From: CBDUEF01 sp018063485
Lineage (GTDB): Bacteria; Pseudomonadota; Alphaproteobacteria; Rhodobacterales; Rhodobacteraceae
Direction: 5' to 3'
NCBI GenBank assembly: GCA_037045435.1
Contig: JBAOID010000018.1
Coordinates: 62,001 to 126,000, forward strand
Length of the DNA stretch: 64,000 nucleotides
Part shown: in pieces, positions 43,255-52,075 of the stretch
Layout: each line of letters starts with the position of its first letter
Numbering within the stretch: the first letter of the stretch is position 1
The notes under the pieces: model-generated
The model's database searches: none
What the model was told of the DNA's origin: nothing
Seen by the model: only the letters and a program-made list of their open reading frames with translations
Program-made: the position numbers and the translations under genes

Positions 43255-44392
43255 CTATCGCAGCCAATCCGGCACCGGCAGGCCCAGCGTGGTCGGGTCG
43301 TTCAGATAGATCGCGCCCAACACGATCGCCCCCACTACCAGCACGGCAAAGGCGATTTTCCACGCACTATAGGGCCGTTCGCCCTGCACTTCGCCGGTTT
43401 GACCGTTGACCAGAAAGCGGAAACTGCGCCCGCCGTATTTATAGGCGGCCGTCCAGACCGGCAGCAGGATATGCTTGAACGTCTCGTCCGAATAGCGGGT
43501 GTTGATGCTGTCGATCCGCTGCTCGTCGCCGCCAATGTCGCGGCGCACGTCCTGGGCGATCACCCCGGCCATGATCTCTTTCGACGTCGAGGCCCCTTCG
43601 GCCAGCGTCACTGTATAGCCTTCGGCCTGAAATCCGGCCAGAAAATCGGGATTATAGGGCTGAATCGCGGTCAGATCCCAAGGGGTGAGTTCTGCTCCCA
43701 ACCGCTGCGGCATTGAGGTTGACGCCATCACCAGCACATCATCAAACCGCCGCGACACCTGACCTGAGGCCGGATACCAGCGGGTTTTCTGCACCCGTTC
43801 CTGCCGGGTTTCCCGCTTGCCGTTCACCACCACCGAAACGGTGCGGGTTTCATAGTAATGCTCGCCCCGCTGGCCGGTATAGCGGCTGACGGTGCCGGCA
43901 TCAAAGGTCCAGAAGGGCACATAAATCCCGGCCATACTGCGGCCCTTGCGGGTGTATTCCAGCAATCCATTCGGGGCAAACCACAGGCTGCCCAGCCAGC
44001 GCGTCAACGCGATGCGCGCCTTGTCTTGGGTCAACACGAAAGGCAGCACTGCTTGCGGTTTGATCTGGCGGCGCGCGCCGGTATCTATCACCACGGGCGT
44101 GGCGCAATAGGGGCATTCCGTTGCGTGATTTGCGCCCTGAAACTCCACCACTGATCCGCAGTTAGGGCAGGTGGTCGAGCGCACATCCTCACTCGCCGAT
44201 CCCGGCAGATCATCGGCCAAACCGCGCGCCAGATCATGCTCGCCAAAGGCACTGCGCTTCACGTTCTGGCGCGGCACTTGGGATCGCCTGCACATGGCCG
44301 CAATGATCGCAGACCAATTCCGATTGCCCCGGCGCAAAGCGCAGATCGGCCCCGCATTGCGCGCAGGGCCAGCGATGTTCCTCGGCGGGCAT
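43255..44392 (-). CDS. Zinc-ribbon membrane protein (TFIIB-type, YdjG-like; frame broken)
   Basis: Two zinc ribbons are visible. The first, MPAEEHRWPCAQCGADLRFA with LVCDHCGH, is in the initial frame. The second, CPNCGSVVEF and CPYCATPVV, is in the main frame. The frames join around 44257 with one extra base (3n+1). The central part has WYPASGQVSRRFDDVLVMAS, and the C-terminus has a membrane helix IAFAVLVVGAIVLGAIYLND. In B. subtilis a zinc-ribbon protein of this kind, YdjG, sits next to SPFH protein YdjI and works with PspA in envelope stress; the parallel here is inference. The start overlaps the SPFH stop (ATGA). Confidence 0.75.
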
Positions 44393-45477
44393 CAGGGTTT
44401 GGGCGGTGGCGGCGGGGTCATGGCGAAGACTTTCGCCAGATCGGTTTCGGCTGCGGCTTTCCAGCCATCCTGCCCGGCCGTCCAGACCTGGCTATCGCGC
44501 CCAACCGCGCCGTTCGAGATCATCGCGGCCAACTCCGCATCAGAAAACGGCCCCTTGGTGGCGCCGTTTTCAGCCAGATGCCAGACCCTGCCTGCCGTAG
44601 GGGGGGGCGGTGGCGCAGCGGCACCGGTGGAGCCCCAAGGCCCCATGTTCTGCGCCATGTTCATGCCCATTCCGGCCCCCATGCCCGCGCCCATTGCAGC
44701 GCCCATGGCCGATCCCGGCACCGTCATGCCCTCGGCGGCATTGAACTGCATGTATTTGTTCAGATCGCCCGCAATCCCGACTGAAGTGCGCTTGTCCAGC
44801 ACCTTTTCCACTTCTTCGGGCAGGCTGACGTTTTCGATATAAAACTCGGGCAGCACCAGACCGTAATCGGCAATCCTGGGCGCAATCGTGGTGTTCACCA
44901 GTTTCGCCAGATCGCCGGTATTGGCGGCCATATCCAGCACCGGAATCCCCGATTTCGCCAATGCCTGACTCAATTCCTGCAAGATCACATTGCGGATCTG
45001 GTTGCTGATCTCATCGGCGGTAAACTCGCCGTCGGTGCCGACGATTTCGGTCATGAATTTCGCAGGATCGCCGACCCGCATCGAATAAGAGCCAAAGGCG
45101 CGCAATCGCACCGGGCCGAATTCGGGATCGCGGCAGATGATCGGGTTTTTCGTGCCCCATTTCTGATCATTGAAGCGGGTGGTGTTGACGAAATATATCT
45201 CGGATTTGAACGGGCTTTGAAAGCCGTGATCCCAATTCTGCAAAGTGGTCAGAATCGGCATGTTGTTGGTTTCAAGCATATAAAGACCGGGGGTGAACAC
45301 ATCGGCCAACTGCCCTTCATGCACGAACACCGCCGCCTGACCTTCGCGCACCGTCAGTTTTGCTCCGTATTTGATCGCATTGTCATGGCGTTCGAACCGC
45401 CAGACCATAGTGTCTCGGCTGTCATCCAGCCACGAGATCACATCAATGAATTCACCTTTGAGAAAACCGAAAACCAT
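44392..45477 (-). CDS. SPFH-domain protein with C-terminal GYF_2-like domain (YdjI/virion-core family)
   Basis: The 361-residue protein has an N-terminal SPFH-like domain (about 20-250), with LTVREGQAAVFVHEGQLADV, LETNNMPILTTLQNW and SYSMRVGDPAKFMTEIVGTD. A glycine/methionine-rich linker (MGAAMGAGMGAGMGMNMAQN) and a poly-Pro segment follow. A C-terminal domain WHLAENGATKGPFSDAELAA plus SQVWTAGQDGWKAA is GYF_2/DUF4339-like. SPFH proteins scaffold membrane microdomains. A strong ribosome binding site, AGGAGGT, precedes the start. The stop overlaps the zinc-ribbon start. The GYF-like tail could bind proline-rich partners. Confidence 0.85.
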   Translation of the reverse strand: MVFGFLKGEFIDVISWLDDSRDTMVWRFERHDNAIKYGAKLTVREGQAAVFVHEGQLADVFTPGLYMLETNNMPILTTLQNWDHGFQSPFKSEIYFVNTTRFNDQKWGTKNPIICRDPEFGPVRLRAFGSYSMRVGDPAKFMTEIVGTDGEFTADEISNQIRNVILQELSQALAKSGIPVLDMAANTGDLAKLVNTTIAPRIADYGLVLPEFYIENVSLPEEVEKVLDKRTSVGIAGDLNKYMQFNAAEGMTVPGSAMGAAMGAGMGAGMGMNMAQNMGPWGSTGAAAPPPPPTAGRVWHLAENGATKGPFSDAELAAMISNGAVGRDSQVWTAGQDGWKAAAETDLAKVFAMTPPPPPKP

Positions 45478-45493
45478 GGGACCTCCTGTAGGG

Positions 45494-46453
45494 TCAGCTT
45501 GCCCCGGCCATCAGGGCAGCGGCAAGGGATGAAACGATGGGCCGGGCCTCGGGCAGGGTCATGCCGGGGCGCAGCGCGGGATTGTAAAGCATCCGCAACA
45601 TCGCTTCGTCCTGCCGCGTCAGCAGAGCGAACTCCTCATCATCGTTGAAGATCGAGGGGCGGGCAAGCGGGCTGTCATTGGGAAGGCCAAGGCCCTGGGC
45701 GATTTCCTCATGGAAACAGGACAGGCGCAGAAGGTCCGGATGTTCCGAGCGGATCACGGCAAAGGCGCGGGTATAGACGCCCGATTTGCCATCCGATTGC
45801 GCGTAAACGATGCAATAGGTGGATTTCGGCATCTCGGTCACGCCTGAAATATCATTCGCTGTCAGTTGCGGCAGGGCGTTGGCCATTGTCGGCCCAAGCG
45901 CGCGGCGCTCATCTTCAGAGACGACATAGACAAAGAAATTCGGATTGGAATCGTTAAGACCTATCGGATGTCCGGTAATCTGTGCCAGTCTTGTCAGATA
46001 AGAGCCGACCCGTGCGGTATCGGTAGCGCGTTTGTCGGCGGGAACCGAGGCGCCAAAGCGCAGCCCCACCCGCACCGGGGCCACCCAGCGGCGCAATTCG
46101 CTGGCGGTCTGACGCTGAACGGTGGTTGTCGCGCTGCGGTCATATTCATCAAATAGCGCGATGCGAATGAAATTATCGGCCAGCATCCGGTCATTGAACG
46201 GCGTATCGACCCCGCCGCCATCCGTGCGCATCATGCCTTGCGACAGCAATGCCTGTTGCACCTGCGCATAGTAAACCCGCGCGGCGGCGCTGGCGGGGGT
46301 GTCAACCCGAGCCACAACCGGCGCAATCGGCCGGGCCATCGGCGCCGCTACTTTGATCGGCGCAGGCGTCGACACGCAAGCGGCCAGCGCCAACGTCCCC
46401 AGCCAGCGCGGCAGGGGGCGCAATCCGTTCAGAACATGCGCCAGGTCCCGCAT
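45494..46453 (-). CDS. DUF2927 lipoprotein
   Basis: A 319-residue protein with lipobox GTLALAAC near residue 26 and a DUF2927 domain. Highlights are FNDRMLADNFIRIALFDEYD, RWVAPVRVGLRFGAS, and the HExxxxxG-like CFHEEIAQGLGLPNDSP followed by FNDDEEFALLTRQDEAMLRM. The HEE motif suggests a metallohydrolase-like site, though no DUF2927 activity is established. These are secreted or outer-membrane lipoproteins of Rhodobacterales as I recall. It lies between telA-like and SPFH genes, with 2-bp and 16-bp gaps, as part of one transcript. Confidence 0.82.
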   Translation of the reverse strand: MRDLAHVLNGLRPLPRWLGTLALAACVSTPAPIKVAAPMARPIAPVVARVDTPASAAARVYYAQVQQALLSQGMMRTDGGGVDTPFNDRMLADNFIRIALFDEYDRSATTTVQRQTASELRRWVAPVRVGLRFGASVPADKRATDTARVGSYLTRLAQITGHPIGLNDSNPNFFVYVVSEDERRALGPTMANALPQLTANDISGVTEMPKSTYCIVYAQSDGKSGVYTRAFAVIRSEHPDLLRLSCFHEEIAQGLGLPNDSPLARPSIFNDDEEFALLTRQDEAMLRMLYNPALRPGMTLPEARPIVSSLAAALMAGAS

Positions 46454-46455
46454 GG

Positions 46456-47640
46456 TCAGGCAGCGCCTCCGACGGTTTGGCCTAGCCCGGTCTTGCGGGC
46501 CTTTGCCGCGGACAGAGTGTCGCGCAAATCGGCCTCCATCTTGATCAATTCCACCTCGGCAGCGGCACGACGAGCCTTGCCCTCATCGGCAATGGCAAGG
46601 CTTTCCTGAATGGTGGCTACCAGCGTCGCATTGGCCTTTTTCACCGCCTCGATGTCAAACACGCCGCGTTCCATCTCGGTGCGCACCACGCGGTTAGCCT
46701 GTTGCAGGTTCTCGGCATTGGCGGTCAGCAACTCATTGGTCAGGTCATTGGCCGATTTCACCGCCTCGGCCGCCTCTTTGACCGCTGGATGGTCACAGCC
46801 TGCGCCAGTTGGGTTTCCCACAAAGGCACGGTGTTGACCAAGGTAGAGTTGATCTTGGTGACCAGTGATTTGTCGTTTTCCTGCACCAGCCGGATCGAGG
46901 GCAGCGATTGCATGGTGACCTGACGCGTCAGTTTCAGATCGTAAACCCGGCGCTCCAGATCATCGCGGGCCGAGCGCATGTCGCGCAATTCCTGCGCTTT
47001 TTTTACCTGATCAACTTCTGGCGTTGCCGCCACTTCGGCCTCTTTCGCCGGGATCGTGGTGGTATCCAGATCTTTCAGCTTGGCCTCGCCTGCCGCGACA
47101 TAAAGCGCCAATTCGTCATAAAAGTTAAGGGTCTTGGCATAGAGCAGATCAAGGCTTTTGATATCCTTCAAAAGCGTATGCTCAGTGAATCAGCAAATCA
47201 TCGGTAACCTTGTCGATCTGGCCCTGCACCATTTCAAACCGTGCCACGAATTTCGCAAAGGGGGCCGCGCGGCCCAGCAGTTTTTCCCACCAGCTCCGCT
47301 GGCGGCGCACGTCGAGTTCAGACACCGAAAAACCACGAATGGTGCTGACAATGTTTTGCAGCAAATCGCCCGCCGGGCCGACATCCTTGTTCTTCACACC
47401 CGCCAGCATTTCCTGACTGATCACCTGCAATTCGGCTTGCGCGGCAGAGCCAAAGGAGATGATCGACTGGGTGTTGGTCATATCCAGCTCGTCCATCCGC
47501 TTTTTGATGTCAGCCGCCACCGGGGCGGGGGCGGCCTCAAGTGCCACTACCTCTTTGCCCGGTTCCGGCAGGATCGTCGCGGTGACTTTTTCAACTTCGG
47601 CCAGCGCGATGGCGGCTTTGGACTGGATGGTTTCGGACAT
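46456..47640 (-). CDS. TelA-like toxic-anion-resistance family protein (frame broken twice)
   Basis: Three fragments together form a TelA/KlaA-like protein of about 394 residues. The N-terminal part has QSIISFGSAAQAELQVISQE and LGRAAPFAKFVARFE. The middle has SLDLLYAKTLNFYDELALYV and LPSIRLVQENDKSLVTKINS. The C-terminal part has SANDLTNELLTANAENLQQA. Frames shift near 47184 (one extra T after LLIH, restoring EHTLLKDIK) and near 46778 (one base missing in an A-run). The two cancel, so the span is 3n. TelA proteins are cytoplasmic and often neighbour XpaC and Ter-type proteins; the tellurite phenotype is not always seen. The start MSETIQSKA is preceded by GGAGAGTGACCGT. Confidence 0.85.
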
Positions 47641-47828
47641 ACGGTCACTCTCCAAGAACTGCGCCAATCGGCACCTTTGGGTGACAGAATGCACTTTGCG
47701 CGCAACTTATTCCAGCGACAGTTTCGCCAAACAGGGGGGAATTCTGCCAACGGACCCACCTTAAGCAACCCAGAACGCTTTGGGTTGGGCCTTCGTCAAC
47801 CCAACGCCAGGCTGTTTGCGTGATCTGG

Positions 47829-48701
47829 TCAGGTTTCCAGTTGCAGCCGTTCGCGCAGCACCTGAATTTCCACATTCAGATCGGTGTGGGTGTCAGACAG
47901 CAACGCCTGCGTGCGCTCGGCAAAATGGGTTTCCAGGTCGGTCAGCAGATCCTCATAATCGGCGCGGATTTTCGGATCGCGGGTGGTGCCATAGGCATCA
48001 GCGAATTTCACCGTCGCATCGCGCGCGCCCATCAGATAGACTGACAGAAACTTGCGCGCTGCCGTCAGATCACCGGGATCGGACTCTACGCCGCGAAACA
48101 GCGTGCGCGCGATTTCAGTAAAACGCGCCACGCGAATTTCAAGCGCGCGGTCCTTTGCCCGCAGGATCGCGTCTTTCATGCTCGCAAGATAGGCCTCTGC
48201 CTCATCCACCGCACGGGCCACGCGGTCGGTTTGAAAATCATCCAGACCCTCGGTGCCTTTGTCACGCAAGGGATCGGGGCCGAAAGCACCCATATGGGCG
48301 ATGAAACCGGCAATGGCAAAAAGCGCGGGGTAAAGCACTCCGGGCTGGGCAATCAACCCGCCTGCGAACAGGCCGGCACCTGTCAGAACCGCGCCAAAGA
48401 TCTTGCGCGGAATGGCCGGGCGGCGGGCGATCTTGCGGGCGTCATAGGCCAGTTCGGCCCGGATGCCTTCGCGGGTCAGCCAGGCGGCCAAGAGCAGAAT
48501 CGCACAGGCGGCAAGCCCAAGGATCAACGCGCGCGGCTCGCCCTTGAAGGCGTTGAACAGGAACACCAGCGGCACGAGAAACAGAAAATTTGTCCGCCCC
48601 TCATCAGGGGAGCGCTGATTGGGCTGGTCTGGTCGCAGGCCGGGGCCACTGGGCCTGGCCGAGTTTTGCGGGCTGAATTTGCCGCCAAAGCGCTCTGCCA
48701 T
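47829..48701 (-). CDS. XpaC-like 5-bromo-4-chloroindolyl phosphate hydrolysis family protein
   Basis: A 290-residue protein with N-terminal MAERFGGKFSPQNSAR, two pairs of membrane helices (NFLFLVPLVFLFNAF, ALILGLAACAILLLAAWLTR and IFGAVLTGAGLFAGGLIAQP), and a helical cytoplasmic C-terminus (RVARAVDEAEAYLASMKDAI, KIRADYEDLLTDLETHFAER). This matches XpaC, commonly adjacent to TelA. The longer frame begins in rluB and is rejected. The ATG shares bases with the upstream stop (TGATG), which points to coupling with the small membrane peptide gene. Biochemical role unknown. Confidence 0.8.
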   Translation of the reverse strand: MAERFGGKFSPQNSARPSGPGLRPDQPNQRSPDEGRTNFLFLVPLVFLFNAFKGEPRALILGLAACAILLLAAWLTREGIRAELAYDARKIARRPAIPRKIFGAVLTGAGLFAGGLIAQPGVLYPALFAIAGFIAHMGAFGPDPLRDKGTEGLDDFQTDRVARAVDEAEAYLASMKDAILRAKDRALEIRVARFTEIARTLFRGVESDPGDLTAARKFLSVYLMGARDATVKFADAYGTTRDPKIRADYEDLLTDLETHFAERTQALLSDTHTDLNVEIQVLRERLQLET

Positions 48702-48784
48702 CAACCCGCTCCACTGACCGCAACATAAAGGATCAGCGCCAGCAGCACAAAAAACGAGATGTTGCGAAGGCCCTTGCCCGACAT
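48701..48784 (-). CDS. 27-residue single-helix membrane peptide upstream of xpaC-like
   Basis: An ORF below usual size limits: MSGKGLRNISFFVLLALILY followed by VAVSGAG and TGA. A basic N-terminus (K4, R7) precedes a single hydrophobic helix of about 15 residues. GGAAAGTGGC lies just before the ATG, and the stop overlaps the xpaC-like ATG as TGATG. These coupling signals argue it is translated. It may be a regulator or scaffold of the cluster. Conservation is untested. Confidence 0.55.
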   Translation of the reverse strand: MSGKGLRNISFFVLLALILYVAVSGAG

Positions 48785-48892
48785 GCCACTTTCCAAAAAT
48801 CAGCGCCCACAGGCGGGCGACACCGCAGACTATAGGCATTGCGCAAAGGGCTGACCAGTGTTGAGATCGGCAATAAGCGGGGGTTCTTCCCC

Positions 48893-49941
48893 CTATTTTC
48901 CTTTGCGCGGCGGCGGGGGCGCGTTGCGGCTGGGCGACGTGCGCGGTTTCGGTTTTGCGCTCCGTTTCGGGGCATCGGCAGCCTCGGCGCGACCCTTGCT
49001 GCGCGAAGGCGGTGTGGTCGCCGCTTGCCATGCCTGCGAAAGCTGCCCAAGGGCTGCCCTTTGGGAAGCGGGCGCTTGCTGGCAGGCTTGGCGCCTGTGA
49101 CTTTGGGGGCAGGTTTATCGGCGGGGCGGGCGCGCACGCGGGTTTTTACCGGCGCATCGTCTTCGGTCGGCCCTGCGCCCAATTGGTCGCGCAACACCTT
49201 GCCGCGCACCTCTTCGACCTGGCCTTCCTTCATGTCGCCCAGGCGGAACGGCCCATAGCTGATGCGGATCAGCCGGTTCACCGTCAGATTGATCGCCGCC
49301 ATCGCCCGGCGCACCTCGCGATTCTTGCCCTCACGGATGCCCACGGTCAGCCAGGCATTCGCGCCTTGAATCCGGTCGATCATCACCCCCATCGGCTGAA
49401 ACCGCTCGCCATCAATGACGATGCCCTTGCGCAAGGGCTCCAGATCAGGGTCCATCGGGTTGCCATTCACCCGCACCCGATATTTGCGCAGCCAGCCGGT
49501 CGAGGGCAGCTCCAACCGCCGTTTCAACGCGCCGTCATTGGTGAGCAGCAGCAACCCCTCGGAATTGAGATCAAGCCGCCCGATCGACATCACCCGCGGC
49601 ATATCCTGGGGCAGATGGTCAAACACCGTGTCGCGGCCCTTTTCATCCGAATTTGACGTGACCAACCCCTCGGGCTTGTAATACAGCCACAGCCGCGCCG
49701 GTTCTGGCTCTCCCACCACTTCGCCGCGCACGGTGATGCGGTCTTGCGGCGTCACATTCAGCGCCGGGCTGGTGATCACCTTGCCATTCACCGACACCTC
49801 GCCCAATTCGATCATCCGCTCGGCTTCACGGCGCGAGGCGATGCCTGCACGCGACAGCACCTTGGCGATGCGGTCGCCCTCTGGCGTATTTTTCGCCGAA
49901 GCAGCGGCTTTGGCCTTTTGCGGGCTTGTCTTTTCGGCCAT
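48893..49941 (-). CDS. rluB: 23S rRNA pseudouridine synthase RluB family (C-terminal frame broken)
   Basis: The protein begins MAEKTSPQKAKAAASAKNTP and has an S4 RNA-binding domain (RIAKVLSRAGIASRREAERM) and a pseudouridine synthase domain with the catalytic Asp in SIGRLDLNSEGLLLLTNDG. The basic C-terminal tail shifts frame at about 49050-49066, where one G seems to be missing. The corrected tail ends NAPPPPRKGK, a usual Lys/Pro-rich RluB ending, while the uncorrected frame would run 160 bp too far. The start MAEK was chosen because GAAGGA lies upstream. Strand and spacing suggest separation from the xpaC cluster. Confidence 0.85.
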
Positions 49942-50028
49942 GACGGGCATCCTTCGCGCGGGGTGGCGAGCCCCGGAGGCATCTGCCCCGGACCCCGAAG
50001 ATATTTGAGCAATGAGGATGGGGCAAGG

Positions 50029-50484
50029 GTGGGTTTCCGATCCTTCATGCAGATCGCCCTGAGCGAGGCGCGCGCGGCGGCGGACCGGGGCGAGGTTCCG
50101 GTGGGCGCGGTGCTGGTTTCGCCATCGGGCGAAGTGGTGGCGCGCGCTGGCAACAGGGTGCGTGAATTGCACGACCCCACCGCCCATGCCGAGATCTTGG
50201 TGATCCGCGCCGCCTGTGCCGCCGCCGGATCAGAACGCCTGCCGGGCCATGATCTCTATGTCACGTTAGAGCCTTGTCCGATTTGCGCGGGAGCAATTTC
50301 GGCAGCACGGATCGCACGGCTTTACTACGGAGCCGCCGATTCCAAATCGGGCGGTGTGGCGCATGGCGCGCGGGTGTTCTCGCATCCTCAATGCCATCAT
50401 GTCCCCGAGGTTTATGACGCAATAGCAGCCCCCGAGGCCGAGGCGCTGCTGAAAACCTTCTTCTCCGGGCGTCGGGGATTGTGA
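50029..50484 (+). CDS. tadA: tRNA-specific adenosine deaminase TadA
   Basis: Zinc enzyme converting A34 to inosine in tRNA-Arg. The 151 residues carry the deaminase motif TAHAEILVIRAACAAAG (His and Glu) and PCPICAGAISAARIAR (two zinc cysteines). The GTG start gives GFRSFMQIALSEARAAADRG, the usual N-terminal helix, after AGGATGGGGCAAGG. The internal ATG six codons on lacks a ribosome binding site. It is divergent from rluB with a short gap. Not related to the Tad pilus ATPase. Confidence 0.9.
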   Translation: MGFRSFMQIALSEARAAADRGEVPVGAVLVSPSGEVVARAGNRVRELHDPTAHAEILVIRAACAAAGSERLPGHDLYVTLEPCPICAGAISAARIARLYYGAADSKSGGVAHGARVFSHPQCHHVPEVYDAIAAPEAEALLKTFFSGRRGL

Positions 50485-50597
50485 CGCGCTTGCCACAGCG
50501 GGCGTGTCTGTGACGGTTTGTCGCGGTTTTTGCTTGGGAATCACTGCGCGTTGTGCAAAGTAACGCCATCGCAACGCTGAAGAAAGGGAGGCGTCAA

Positions 50598-50660
50598 ATG
50601 TTTACAAGATACCTTCTGATCTCACCCGATCGCTGGATCGCAGGCCCGACCGCCTGCTGA
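50598..50660 (+). CDS. Leader-peptide-like 20-codon ORF
   Basis: MFTRYLLISPDRWIAGPTAC then TGA, preceded by an unusually strong GAAAGGGAGGCGTCAA ribosome binding site 6-8 bases before the ATG. The stop codon enters a hairpin. This arrangement (strong site, tiny ORF, hairpin at the stop) is typical of regulatory leader peptides. No known leader matches. The next gene on the strand starts 114 bp downstream and encodes a 67-residue DUF1127-like protein. Confidence 0.45.
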   Translation: MFTRYLLISPDRWIAGPTAC

Positions 50661-50673
50661 CGCCTTGGGCGTC
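50659..50673 (+). promoter_or_regulatory. Hairpin overlapping the stop of the 20-codon ORF
   Basis: GACGCC-TTG-GGCGTC, a perfect 6-bp stem that begins with the last bases of the stop codon. No U-run follows. A ribosome stalled or released at the stop would change its folding. Confidence 0.4.
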
Positions 50674-50773
50674 ATTCCCCCGGTTTGAACCTGATCGCGG
50701 CCGCAATGGCCGGCTTTCACCCATTTTTCAGCTATAGGCGCCGTATCCCGATATGGGGCGGTGATGTGTCGAT

Positions 50774-50977
50774 ATGACAAGAAATGAGAATCTGCCGCAT
50801 TTTGCGGTTGAGCCCTTGGTGGCCCAATATGGCAAATTGCGGCTGCTATGGGCGGTGCTGCGGGTGCCGCGCGGCAAGGCGCTGCCAACGGACACCGCGC
50901 TGTCGGATCACCTGCGGCGCGACATTGGATTGATTGAGCGCAGGCCACCCAGCAAAGGCTGGGAGAGCTATCGTTGA
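50774..50977 (+). CDS. Small DUF1127-like protein
   Basis: A 67-residue basic protein ending LSDHLRRDIGLIERRPPSKG then WESYR. The L-x-D-H-L-x-x-D-I-G-L pattern is the core of DUF1127 proteins, which are short, arginine-rich and often RNA-related in alphaproteobacteria. The N-terminus differs from typical members. It lies downstream of the leader-like ORF and converges, 3 bp apart, on the UPF0173 gene. A second DUF1127 protein is encoded near position 56.9 kb. Confidence 0.5.
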   Translation: MTRNENLPHFAVEPLVAQYGKLRLLWAVLRVPRGKALPTDTALSDHLRRDIGLIERRPPSKGWESYR

Positions 50978-50980
50978 CGC

Positions 50981-51670
50981 CTAGAAGGTGATCGGGTGCA
51001 GCACCTGCGGCTCGATCACCTTGACCCCCGGCAGGCCGTCGATCAGCACCTTGGCGTCTTGCGCCAGCAGCGGAAAGGTGCGGTAATGGCAGGGGATCAC
51101 GGTGGTAAACTTGAAATACCGCCGCGCGGCATAGGCGGCGCGGGCCATGTCCATGGTGTAATGGCCCCCCGCACACAGAATCCCGATATCGGGCCGATGC
51201 AAATCGCCCATCCAATCCATATCCGCCATGATATCGGTATCGCCCGAAACATAGATCACATGGCCTTCGCCTGCGATCATGAACCCCGCCTCGCCGCCCG
51301 CATAATCATGCCCGCCGCGATAATCCACGCTGGAGGAATGCGACGCGTTCACCATCGTCACCCGCGCGCCGCCCAACTCAACCGTGCCGCCCTTGCCAAA
51401 GCCGATGGTTTCGGCCCCCTCCACCGCCAGAATCTCGCTCAATTCATGGATGCAGGCAATCGCAATCCCCAACTCTTTGGCGATAATCACCCCGTTGGCG
51501 GCGTGATCGCCGTGCCCATGGGTCAGCAAGATATGCGTGGCCCCGGTCAGCGCCTCTTCCCTGCGTTCGTGCGGAAACATCGGATTGTCCTTGAGCCAAG
51601 GGTCAATCAGCAGCACCGCGCCTTCGATTTCAATCCGAAAGCCGGAATGCCCAAGCCAGATGATCCGCAT
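50981..51670 (-). CDS. UPF0173 metal-dependent hydrolase (beta-lactamase fold)
   Basis: The 229-residue protein has the metallo-beta-lactamase motif LLTHGHGDHAANGV (HxHxDH), a further His in VTMVNASHSSSVDY, the metal Asp in YVSGDTDIMADMDWMG and IPCHYRTFPLL near the C-terminus. The N-terminus MRIIWLGHSGFRIEIEGAVL plus LIDPW is typical of UPF0173/UlaG-like hydrolases. The substrate is unknown. Divergent from gatC, convergent with the small DUF1127-like gene. Confidence 0.9.
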   Translation of the reverse strand: MRIIWLGHSGFRIEIEGAVLLIDPWLKDNPMFPHERREEALTGATHILLTHGHGDHAANGVIIAKELGIAIACIHELSEILAVEGAETIGFGKGGTVELGGARVTMVNASHSSSVDYRGGHDYAGGEAGFMIAGEGHVIYVSGDTDIMADMDWMGDLHRPDIGILCAGGHYTMDMARAAYAARRYFKFTTVIPCHYRTFPLLAQDAKVLIDGLPGVKVIEPQVLHPITF

Positions 51671-51786
51671 ATCGCCCCCCTTGTGTTTGCCTTTGAAAGC
51701 TAGCCCGTTTGTACCAACTGTCCAGCCATGACTTGCAGCAGGCTTGCGGGGCGGATAAACGGGGCCAAAGCATCAAGAGGGTTGCC

Positions 51787-52075
51787 ATGTCCATCGACAC
51801 TGAAACCGCGCGCAAAGTGGCGAAACTTGCTCGCATCCGGGTGGCCGAGGCCGATCTGCCAAAGCTCGCCGATGAGCTGTCGGGCATTTTGGGATTCATG
51901 GAGCAGTTGAACGAGGTGGATGTGACGGGGATCGAACCCATGGTGTCGGTCACGCCCATGCGTCTGCCGCGCCGCGCCGATGTCGTCACCGATGGCAATA
52001 TTCAGGCGCAAATCCTGCAAGAACGCCCCCGATGCGCGGGAAGGATTTTTTGCAGTGCCGAAGGTGGTGGAATGA
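51787..52075 (+). CDS. gatC: Aspartyl/glutamyl-tRNA amidotransferase subunit C (frame broken)
   Basis: The N-terminal helical subunit of the GatCAB complex that makes Gln-tRNA and Asn-tRNA. MSIDTETARKVAKLARIRVA, then LNEVDVTGIEPMVSVTPMRL and PRRADVVTDG are canonical. After ILQ one extra G near 52021 shifts the frame. Corrected, the tail is NAPDAREGFFAVPKVVE and TGA, overlapping the gatA ATG as in close relatives. As given, the frame continues in phase into gatA and looks like a gatC-gatA fusion, which I consider an artefact. Confidence 0.9.

Noticed and set aside
47764..47786. Inverted repeat AACCCA...TTGGGTT between telA and xpaC-like genes as a terminator
   Set aside because: The stem is short and not followed by a U-run on either strand.
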